From contig DKNS01000199.1 in NCBI GenBank assembly GCA_002469765.1, positions 1 through 16,275 on the forward strand: a stretch of 16,275 nucleotides of DNA. The letters run 5' to 3'. This document shows, piece by piece, positions 6,885 to 13,479 of the stretch; positions within the stretch are counted from its first letter, which is position 1, and every line of letters begins with the position of its first letter. The notes below the pieces were generated by a model that saw nothing but the letters and a program-made list of their open reading frames with translations, was not told the origin of the DNA and ran no database searches. Position numbers and translations under genes: made by a program. The stretch is from Flavobacteriales bacterium UBA7382 (lineage in GTDB: Bacteria; Bacteroidota; Bacteroidia; Flavobacteriales_D; Sanyastnellaceae).

Positions 6885-7453
6885 TGTCGTTGTTGAAATC
6901 CACCTCTCTCGTTCTCGGGGCGTTGTGCATGCTGGCCACAGGCTGCATCTCAGTGACGTTCCCAGAGCCCATGCCATACAACAGGAAAGACCTCACGTCG
7001 TTCCCAAACACGTGGCACGGCATTTGGTCTTCCCACGACACCGGCACGGACGACACCGGGGAGGACGAGCTGCTTGTCATCTTCCCCGACCGGCTTCAAG
7101 GTCACGAAGGCGACGACCTTATTCTGGGCAAGAACTGTGTCCTGCGCAAGTGGGGCAGGAGGCACGTGCTCAGCATCGACCTGGACGACAGCAACCGGAA
7201 AATGATCCTGGTGGCCCAGCGACACGGCAACCACCTCGACGTGATGTCCTTCGACGCTTCGCAAGAGGGAGCGCTGACGAGCTGGGAGGACGTTTTAAGC
7301 AGCAAGCGTGTGACCACCTTGCACAAGAACGACGACCCCACAGACAAAGTGCGGGAGGTCCAACTCAACCCACGCTCCAACTGTCAATTCCGGAAGTTGG
7401 TCAAGCACGGGTCGACCGACCTGGTGACTTACACCCGGGTGGCCTCTGAATGA
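6884..7453 (+). CDS. Uncharacterised lipoprotein
   Basis: 189-residue predicted lipoprotein, function unknown. The N-terminus MSLLKSTSLVLGALCMLATGC is a lipoprotein signal peptide: one Lys, a hydrophobic core, and an ATG-C lipobox with Cys21 as the likely lipidated residue. Just after it the motif TFPEPMP...LTSFPNTWHGIW resembles short Bacteroidota lipoproteins with an F-E-x-P-x-P / FP / G-[IVT]-[WY] pattern, recalled from general knowledge. The rest is polar with probable beta strands (HVLSIDLDD, KMILVAQRHG). I chose the ATG at 6884 over far longer upstream starts because it gives the signal peptide and overlaps the uppP stop by one base. Co-expression with uppP suggests an envelope role. 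No acidic export signal follows the Cys, so the final membrane is uncertain. Confidence 0.82.
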   Translation: MSLLKSTSLVLGALCMLATGCISVTFPEPMPYNRKDLTSFPNTWHGIWSSHDTGTDDTGEDELLVIFPDRLQGHEGDDLILGKNCVLRKWGRRHVLSIDLDDSNRKMILVAQRHGNHLDVMSFDASQEGALTSWEDVLSSKRVTTLHKNDDPTDKVREVQLNPRSNCQFRKLVKHGSTDLVTYTRVASE

Positions 7454-7470
7454 TCCTGGCCTGAGGTTCC

Positions 7471-8229
7471 TTATTTCACTTGCGCCATCGCGCCCCCCAG
7501 ACGGACAGCCACGGATTCCCAGTTGACCAAGGCCAAGAACGCTTGGATGTACTCCTTGCGGCGGTTTTGGTAGTTCAAGTAGTACGCGTGTTCCCACACG
7601 TCCATGCCCAAAATGGGGGTGCCTGTGTTTTCCACGCACTGCAGCATCAATGGGTTGTCTTGATTGGGCGTGCTTGTCACTTCCAACTTGCCCGCATCGT
7701 TGACCATCAGCCAAGCCCACCCGCTGCCAAATTGTGTGGCGCCCGCTTTGGCGAACGCCGACGCAAACGCCTCAACTCCGCCCAAGTCACGGGAAATCAA
7801 CTCCGCCAAATCCCCTTCCGGAGCCTCAGGGCCACCGGGACGCAGCACTTCCCAATAGAGCGTGTGGTTGAAATGTCCCCCACCGTTGTTGCGCAGCGCG
7901 GCGTTGTCAGGCGCCACCTCGGTCAACAAGGACTCCAAGCTCCCGTCCGACGAGAAAGATGCGCCGTCCAGCGCCGCATTCAGTTTCCGTACGTAGCCCG
8001 CATGGTGCTTGCCATGGTGAATGTCCATGGTTTCTGCATCGATTCCAGGAGCGAGGGCATCTTTAGAAAAACCCAGCGCTGGAAGCTTGAAAGTCTCTGG
8101 TCCAAACGTGTTCACCCCCGGGCCCGCCGACGGTTCTGTGCCCTCGCCTGGGGCGCACCCCAACCAGGGGCTCAACATGAGTCCTGCGCCCGCGGCGCCG
8201 GTGAGTTTCAGAAACGTTCGCTTGTCCAT
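7471..8229 (-). CDS. Superoxide dismutase (Mn/Fe family) with export/lipoprotein-like N-terminus
   Basis: 252-residue Fe/Mn superoxide dismutase, converting superoxide to H2O2 and O2. Metal ligands are all present: His71 (ETMDIHHGKHH), His122 (GGHFNHTLYW), Asp210 and His214 (GMDVWEHAYY); Tyr79 is the active-site gateway tyrosine. GGH before FNH and NQD at 189-191 (Gln190) favour the Mn-type outer sphere, though metal use cannot be settled by sequence. Residues 1-45 are extra: MDKRTFLKLTGAAGAGLML resembles a Tat-like signal with KR instead of RR, followed by PWLGC, an imperfect lipobox (Cys25), then a flexible Gly/Pro/Glu linker. So it is probably exported and perhaps lipid-anchored. I chose the ATG at 8227-8229; it lies four bases after CATCTTTG. 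It converges on the lipoprotein gene with a 17-base gap and no clear terminator. Confidence 0.94.
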   Translation of the reverse strand: MDKRTFLKLTGAAGAGLMLSPWLGCAPGEGTEPSAGPGVNTFGPETFKLPALGFSKDALAPGIDAETMDIHHGKHHAGYVRKLNAALDGASFSSDGSLESLLTEVAPDNAALRNNGGGHFNHTLYWEVLRPGGPEAPEGDLAELISRDLGGVEAFASAFAKAGATQFGSGWAWLMVNDAGKLEVTSTPNQDNPLMLQCVENTGTPILGMDVWEHAYYLNYQNRRKEYIQAFLALVNWESVAVRLGGAMAQVK

Positions 8230-8233
8230 GACA

Positions 8234-8241
8234 CAAAGATG
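8234..8241 (-). promoter_or_regulatory. -7-like element immediately before the superoxide dismutase
   Basis: On the minus strand CATCTTTG, the same eight bases as before ftsX, ends four bases before the ATG at 8229. It differs from TAnnTTTG only at the first base. No TTG is found at the expected -33 distance. It suggests a leaderless message. Confidence 0.4.
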
Positions 8242-8283
8242 GTTTGGGATTCCGTTGGGGAAGAGACTCTCCACCGTTTCATG

Positions 8284-8310
8284 TGAACACTTGAATTCCA
8301 GACGTGTTCA
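8284..8310. promoter_or_regulatory. Inverted repeat in the divergent superoxide dismutase/AsmA intergenic region
   Basis: TGAACAC (8284-8290) and GTGTTCA (8304-8310) form perfect 7-base arms separated by 13 bases, so the half-site centres are 20 bases apart, about two helical turns. The spacer contains GAATTC. It lies 54 bases upstream of the superoxide dismutase start and 34 bases upstream of the AsmA-like start. It could be an operator for a dimeric regulator or, if transcribed, a hairpin. Confidence 0.4.
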
Positions 8311-8344
8311 AGCCCATCTCCCGCCTGCGAACTTTCGTACTCTC

Positions 8345-10840
8345 ATGCCCACCACCGCCCCATCCAAAATGATTCGAGTCGTGTGGGGCGTTGTGGCTTT
8401 GACCGCAGGGCTCGCTGGCGCAGCAGCCGCGCTGACTCAAGTGTATGGCGACGCTTGGAAACAACAAGGAGTGGCCCTGCTCAACGACCGGGTCCAGGGG
8501 GAGCTTGTTGTCCACGACGTCGACCTTTCCTGGTGGAACGGGTTTCCCAACATCAGTGTGGACCTGTGGGAGGCTTCGCTCACCCTTCCCGCTTCCTCTG
8601 ACACCTTGCTTGCCGCCACACGCATAGGGGTTGAGATGGACGTTTGGACGTTGTGGGACAGACAGCCAGAATTGTCCTCCCTGACCTGGACAGGTGGCCA
8701 CCTCCAAATCGCAGAGGCCGCGAACGGTTCTTGGAATGTCTCGTCCATTCTGGCCTCCGCTCCTGAGGACAGCGCGGCCGAATTGCGCTTGGACCAAGTC
8801 GTTTTGGAGGACGTACATGTGGAAGCCCGCTTCAACGACGGCCGGCTTTGGGAGGGACAACTTGGCGAAGTCATCGCAACCCAGCAACGACAAGGACATT
8901 GGTCCTGGGCTGTGCGTGCATCTCAAGTCCGTCTACCCTACCCGGATGTGCCCGCTTTGCACCCCATCCAAGTCGAGGCCGAGGGTCAGCTCTCGTGGTC
9001 CGACGAAACAGGTTGGGCGTCTCGTGGAACAGGAAACTTGTCCGGCATGGGGATCGTATGGAACGCAGCCCAACAACCCAACCAACAGCACGAAATCGAC
9101 GTGGCGGGCACCCTCACCCAACCGCGGTTGGACGGCCTGCTCGTGAGAGCGCCTTGGCGCGACAAGGGGAGCTTCGAGCATGCCGTCAAGGTGAAAGCCC
9201 ACTTGCGCAACGGAGCCTGGCAAGCATCTTGGAACGCACCAAAGGCTGCATTTCAATTGGCTCCCGCATTCACCGGTTTGACCATGGCCCTGCAAGGCAC
9301 ATGCGAAGGCCAAGGATCTCTTCAGCAAACCAAAAATGGACTGGCTTGGGAGGTGAGCGACGGCCAGGTCCAAGGACCGGGATGGAAGGTTGCTGGGAGC
9401 GCCTCACCGCACGGTTCAGGCGGGGTGACCCTCCAAGGCACGGGCGACCTCGACATGTCGACGCCCCTGCTTGCTTGGTGGCCCAATGTGCCAGCGTGGA
9501 TGACCTCGACCTGGCCTGCCAACGGAACCGCCCACGCCGAAGGGTCGGTGCAATGGGCGCCAGGCATGGTCCTGCCTGAACTGGATGCGCTTGTCGCGCT
9601 GGAAGGTTGGATGGGAACCTTCGAAGGCTCGCCCTACCAACTGTCGTGCCCTGGCATCAAAGCGAAGGACGACATCCTGACAGCCGAAGGGTTCGAAGCG
9701 CAATGGTCTGGAAACAACGCCACCCTGAATCTTCGCAACTTCGATTGGGTCCAAGCGCTTAACGGAGGGGCGGTGCGAGGTGACTTGGAAATCACCGCAC
9801 GTGATTTGAGAGCTGACCCATGGGTCCAGTGGCTAAGTTCCGGAGAGGCCAACACAGAAGCGGTACTCCTTCCTCCAGGGTCAGAAATGGACATCAGTTT
9901 GATCTCCGACGAGCTCCTGTGGGGCGCGCTGGAATGCTCCGACCTCCAGACCCAAGCCAAAGTGCAACACAACCGCTGCAAGCTTCTAAGCGTGGGCCTT
10001 CGTGGGCTTGAAGGGGAAGCCCAAATCGAAGGGTCCTTGCGTCCCGGCCGGGCAGGGTGGGCCTTGACGTTGCGAGGTGCCGCAGAAGACGTGTCGTTGC
10101 CTTTGTTGTTTGAGACATTTGGGAACTTCGACCAAGCCCTGCTGAGGCATGACCACCTCGGTGGAGCGGTTTCGATGGCGGGCAACCTCGGCATGTCTTG
10201 GGCCTTGGACGGCACCTGGCGGCCCGACGAATTCACGGCCAACGTCGAAACCTCGATCGACCACGGCAGGCTCCGAGACCTGGAAGTCTTTGCGGACGTG
10301 GCCGACTATTTGGACGCGCACCGCCTGATGGCCCCCTTGGTGGATCCCGACGACCTAAGATCACGCCTCTCGGATGTGGCGTTCGACCCTGTGAGCCAAA
10401 CGCTGGCGGTCTCCCAAAACGTCGTTCGGTTGCCCAAAACCACCATCCAGTCCTCGGCCATGAACGTCTCCATCGAGGGCGATTATCACTTCGAAGAAGT
10501 CATGGACTACACCCTTGGGTTTGCACTTAGAGACCTTCGCGCATCCGCATCCGACGGTGTCGGGGTGATGGAAGACGACGGCTTGGGCAACCAGTTCTTC
10601 CTGAACATGTCTGGACCGCTTGACGACCCTGTGTACCGCTACGACCGAGCTGCTGCGAAAGAGCACCGTCGCAACGCCATCGACCAGGAGAAGGCTCGCC
10701 TGCTCAACGCGTTGAAAGGAGACCCCGACATCGTACCTGAGGACGGAGCACCCCTTTTGGACCGGAAAAACCGGGGTAACCGGCGCAGCCAGAACAAGCA
10801 GAACAACTTGCTGAACCCCGACGACGAGGACTACCTTTAA
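8345..10840 (+). CDS. AsmA-like envelope protein
   Basis: 831-residue AsmA-family protein. It has one N-terminal membrane helix (about residues 10-31) after a short basic segment, then a very long beta-rich extracytoplasmic region. The segment just after the helix (ALLNDRVQGELVVHDVDLSW, then NGFPNISVDLW) matches the conserved start of Bacteroidota AsmA-like proteins, and the C-terminal part (about 615-745; GRLRD, RLSDVAFD, VVRLPKTTIQSSAMNVSIEG) matches the AsmA C-terminal region. Large AsmA/TamB-type proteins are thought to bridge the envelope and move or organise lipids; the exact role here is not known. A basic tail (DRKNRGNRRSQ) precedes an acidic end. I chose the ATG at 8345; an ATG at 8369 is nearly as good. 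Longer upstream starts overlap the dismutase and are rejected. It starts a run with the next two genes (3-base gap). Confidence 0.83.
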   Translation: MPTTAPSKMIRVVWGVVALTAGLAGAAAALTQVYGDAWKQQGVALLNDRVQGELVVHDVDLSWWNGFPNISVDLWEASLTLPASSDTLLAATRIGVEMDVWTLWDRQPELSSLTWTGGHLQIAEAANGSWNVSSILASAPEDSAAELRLDQVVLEDVHVEARFNDGRLWEGQLGEVIATQQRQGHWSWAVRASQVRLPYPDVPALHPIQVEAEGQLSWSDETGWASRGTGNLSGMGIVWNAAQQPNQQHEIDVAGTLTQPRLDGLLVRAPWRDKGSFEHAVKVKAHLRNGAWQASWNAPKAAFQLAPAFTGLTMALQGTCEGQGSLQQTKNGLAWEVSDGQVQGPGWKVAGSASPHGSGGVTLQGTGDLDMSTPLLAWWPNVPAWMTSTWPANGTAHAEGSVQWAPGMVLPELDALVALEGWMGTFEGSPYQLSCPGIKAKDDILTAEGFEAQWSGNNATLNLRNFDWVQALNGGAVRGDLEITARDLRADPWVQWLSSGEANTEAVLLPPGSEMDISLISDELLWGALECSDLQTQAKVQHNRCKLLSVGLRGLEGEAQIEGSLRPGRAGWALTLRGAAEDVSLPLLFETFGNFDQALLRHDHLGGAVSMAGNLGMSWALDGTWRPDEFTANVETSIDHGRLRDLEVFADVADYLDAHRLMAPLVDPDDLRSRLSDVAFDPVSQTLAVSQNVVRLPKTTIQSSAMNVSIEGDYHFEEVMDYTLGFALRDLRASASDGVGVMEDDGLGNQFFLNMSGPLDDPVYRYDRAAAKEHRRNAIDQEKARLLNALKGDPDIVPEDGAPLLDRKNRGNRRSQNKQNNLLNPDDEDYL

Positions 10841-10843
10841 GCC

Positions 10844-11443
10844 ATGGAGCCGCTTGACATTCAAGACGTTCAAAAACAACTGATTCGCTGCCAGCACGCC
10901 CTCGACCAAGCGCGTCAGCAAGGCTGGGACACAGACTTGATCCGAGAATTCGAAGAAGCAACGAGGCACCTTCACGAAGGCGCCATCATGCGACGTCACT
11001 TGAATGCGTTGGAGGAACAACAAAAGGCTGTTCAAGCCCAAGCGAAATCCGATGAGCCCACTGTCCAAGAACCGCCTCCTAATCCAGTCAACCGCCTTCT
11101 CACCCCTGAAGAGCGTGGCGAATCTGACACCCCCCCAGAGCAGCAAGTGGACTTGTTGTCGAGCATCGGAGAAATGACGTTGGCTGAAAAATTGGCTTTG
11201 CAACCCTTGTCCAACGTCGCCGAAGGCATGAGCATTTTGGACCGCGCCCAATTCACCAGCGTCTTGTTCTCCGGCGAGGAAGAAATCTTCAGTGCATTGC
11301 TGGCCAAACTCGAACGCGCGGCCACTCAAGAGGAGGCCATGGCCATGTTGCGGGAGACCCTGTCTCCGAGGGGCGAAGATGCCGAAGTGAAACAACTCCA
11401 AGAAGCGTTCGCCAAACGCATCTTGCGCACCTTCGTCTCATGA
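10844..11443 (+). CDS. Uncharacterised helical protein upstream of rsmI
   Basis: 199-residue cytoplasmic-looking protein without signal peptide or membrane helix; function unknown. Three parts are visible: a helical, possibly coiled-coil N-terminal region (1-68, ending ALEEQQKAVQAQAKS), a Pro/Glu-rich linker (about 70-100), and a helical C-terminal domain (about 102-199) with TLAEKLALQPLSNVAEGMSILDRAQFTSVLFSGEEEIF and TQEEAMAMLRETL. The C-terminal pattern (x-LNDRF-x-FINELF-like, then a helix with EEA and a basic end) reminds me of a widespread uncharacterised Bacteroidota family, from memory only. Its ATG follows the AsmA-like stop by 3 bases and its stop overlaps rsmI as ATGA, so it is translated with both. 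Confidence 0.8.
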   Translation: MEPLDIQDVQKQLIRCQHALDQARQQGWDTDLIREFEEATRHLHEGAIMRRHLNALEEQQKAVQAQAKSDEPTVQEPPPNPVNRLLTPEERGESDTPPEQQVDLLSSIGEMTLAEKLALQPLSNVAEGMSILDRAQFTSVLFSGEEEIFSALLAKLERAATQEEAMAMLRETLSPRGEDAEVKQLQEAFAKRILRTFVS

Positions 11444-12117
11444 GTGGAGGCAAACTCATCGTGGTGCCCACACCCGTAGGCAATTTGAGCGACATGACAC
11501 CTCGTGGGTTGGAGGTGCTGAAAGAGGCCCACGCCGTCCTCGCAGAGGACACCCGAACCACAGGAAAACTGCTGCGTCACTTCGGGGTCGACACCCCGCT
11601 TTGGGCTTTTCACCAACACAACGAGCACCGCGCCCTGACCGGCGTGGTCCAACAATTGAAGGGCGGCGTGACCCTCGCACTGTGCTCAGACGCAGGCACG
11701 CCTGGCATTTCAGACCCAGGGTTCCTGCTGGTTCGCGCCTGTGTGGAAGCCGGCATTGACGTCGAGTGTCTGCCTGGTGCCACCGCCTTTGTGCCCGCAT
11801 TGGTGACCTCTGGCATGCCTTGCGACAGGTTCCTTTTCGAAGGTTTCTTGCCCCACAAAAAAGGACGTCAAAAGCGGTTGACGGCGTTGCTCGAAGTGCC
11901 CTGCACCGTGGTGCTCTACGAGAGCCCTCATCGCGTGGCCAAACTGCTGGCCCAGCTTCAAGACCTCGGCGCGGGAGGCCGAACCGTGGCCTTGTGCAGA
12001 GAGATCTCCAAGCTGCATGAAGAAACGCTTCGGGGCACGGTCGATGAGCTCGCCGTTCACTTGGAAAGCCACCCTCCTCGGGGAGAATACGTGGTGGTCC
12101 TGGGCGAGGCGGTTTAG
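11440..12117 (+). CDS. rsmI: RsmI, 16S rRNA (cytidine-1402 2'-O)-methyltransferase
   Basis: 225-residue member of the tetrapyrrole-methylase-fold family that 2'-O-methylates C1402 in the decoding centre of 16S rRNA using SAM. Family motifs in order: LIVVPTPVGNLSDMTPRGLEVL, AEDTRTTGKLL, SDAGTPGISDPG (the SAM-site signature), LPGATAFVPALVTSGMP, FEGFLPHKKGRQKRL, and LYESPHR. It is shorter than the E. coli protein because it lacks the small C-terminal extension. The ATG overlaps the upstream gene's stop by four bases (ATGA). Its TAG at 12115-12117 overlaps the end of the convergent radA gene. Confidence 0.96.
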   Translation: MSGGKLIVVPTPVGNLSDMTPRGLEVLKEAHAVLAEDTRTTGKLLRHFGVDTPLWAFHQHNEHRALTGVVQQLKGGVTLALCSDAGTPGISDPGFLLVRACVEAGIDVECLPGATAFVPALVTSGMPCDRFLFEGFLPHKKGRQKRLTALLEVPCTVVLYESPHRVAKLLAQLQDLGAGGRTVALCREISKLHEETLRGTVDELAVHLESHPPRGEYVVVLGEAV

Positions 12118-13478
12118 AAGATCACACGGTGCACCTCCGACACGCGCTTCACAGGCACCACGGTCAATCCTTTGGGGGCTTTGGGGTGTGACCCGTGGCC
12201 CGACACCAACATCCGCTCCATCCCCAGACGTGCGGCCTCCATCATGCGCTGCTCCAAACGTGGCACGGGCCGAATCTCTCCACTCAAGCCCACCTCCCCT
12301 GCGAAACATGTGCGGTTGTCCAAAGGTGTATTCAGTGTGGAGCTGAGGATGGCCGCCACCACCGCCAAGTCATTGGCGGGGTCCTGGATCTTCAGTCCTC
12401 CAGCCAAATTCAGGAACACATCGAACTGGCCAAGCTTGAATGCACAGCGCTTCTCAAGCACAGCCAACAACATGTTGAGTCGGCGCAGATCAAAGCCAGT
12501 GCCTGACCGTTGCGGGGTCCCGTACACCGCTGTGCTGACCAGCGCTTGCGTCTCCACAAGGATGGGGCGCACCCCTTGCAAGGAAACGGCAACTGCAGAG
12601 CCGCTCTCCGCGCTTCCTCGCTCACCCAAGAGCACCTCACTTGGGTGATCCACCGACGCCAACCCCTCTCCTGTCATTTCGTAAATACCCAACTCAGCTG
12701 TGGTGCCAAAGCGGTTTTTGGCCGCGCGCAACATTCGGTAGGCGTGGTGCCGATCTCCTTCAAACTGCAGAACGACATCCACCATGTGCTCGAGTACCTT
12801 GGGGCCCGCCAGCGAGCCCTCCTTCGTGATGTGGCCCACCATGTAAAGCGGCGTGCCCGAGGCTTTGGCGTAGGTGGTCAGGGCGGCCGCGGATTCGCGG
12901 ATTTGACCCACCGACCCTGGCACGCCATCTTGGTCAGGCAAGTCCAAGGTTTGGATGGAATCGACCACCACAAGGGCAGGTTTCTCACGGCGCAGCGCAT
13001 CGAGCACCGCCGGCACCTGGGTCTGTGGATAAATCAACACCGAAGGCGCAATGGCCCCCAGCCGATTGGCCCGCATGCGAACTTGTTCGGCGCTTTCCTC
13101 ACCGCTGATGTACAACACTTTGGCGCCCGAAGTGCCCACCGCCAATGCAACTTGAAGCATGAGGGTGGATTTGCCGATTCCGGGCTCTCCGCCCAACAAC
13201 ACGACCCCACCAGGAACCGACCCGCCCCCCAACACTCGGTTGAGCTCCTTCTCTCCCATGTCTAGCCTCGGCAACTCGGCGACATCCACCTCATGAAGCG
13301 GGCGCACCTTGGGTGTCTGAAGCTCCGCCATGCCCGAACGCTTTTCTCGCTTCGTCGCAGGCACCACCAGCTCTTCCTGGAGGGTGTTCCAAGCTTTGCA
13401 TTGGCCACATTGACCCACCCATTGGGGGTGGGCATGGCCGCACTCCGAGCAAATGAACTGCTTCTTGGCCTTCGCCAC
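12114..13478 (-). CDS. radA: RadA (Sms), DNA recombination/repair ATPase
   Basis: 454-residue RadA, a hexameric ATPase that promotes branch migration during recombinational repair. Domains in order: a C4 zinc finger (C10, C13, C24, C27; CSECG...CGQC), the RecA-like core with Walker A GGEPGIGKST (96-105) and Walker B-like LVVVDSIQTL, the RadA-specific KNRFG motif (254-258), and a C-terminal Lon-like domain (about 280-454, with GGLKIQDPANDLAVVAAILSS broken over this region and GEVGLSGEIRPV). It starts with GTG at 13478; this gives the standard MAKxK start and zinc finger. It begins one base after the stop of the secreted-protein gene, which implies read-through transcription and perhaps reinitiation. 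Its 3' end overlaps rsmI by four bases. Confidence 0.97.
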   Translation of the reverse strand: MAKAKKQFICSECGHAHPQWVGQCGQCKAWNTLQEELVVPATKREKRSGMAELQTPKVRPLHEVDVAELPRLDMGEKELNRVLGGGSVPGGVVLLGGEPGIGKSTLMLQVALAVGTSGAKVLYISGEESAEQVRMRANRLGAIAPSVLIYPQTQVPAVLDALRREKPALVVVDSIQTLDLPDQDGVPGSVGQIRESAAALTTYAKASGTPLYMVGHITKEGSLAGPKVLEHMVDVVLQFEGDRHHAYRMLRAAKNRFGTTAELGIYEMTGEGLASVDHPSEVLLGERGSAESGSAVAVSLQGVRPILVETQALVSTAVYGTPQRSGTGFDLRRLNMLLAVLEKRCAFKLGQFDVFLNLAGGLKIQDPANDLAVVAAILSSTLNTPLDNRTCFAGEVGLSGEIRPVPRLEQRMMEAARLGMERMLVSGHGSHPKAPKGLTVVPVKRVSEVHRVIF

Positions 13479-13479
13479 G

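Noticed and set aside
7454..7470. Bidirectional terminator between the lipoprotein and the superoxide dismutase
   Set aside because: The 17-base gap shows no convincing inverted repeat with flanking T-runs.
8021..8344. Extension of the AsmA-like gene upstream into the superoxide dismutase gene
   Set aside because: The extension lies opposite the dismutase N-terminus and does not look like a membrane or signal segment; the start at 8345 puts a membrane helix at the N-terminus as in the family.
10361..11401. 346-codon minus-strand open frame antisense to the AsmA-like and 199-residue genes
   Set aside because: It covers the ends of two tightly packed plus-strand genes that form an operon with rsmI; no motif supports it.
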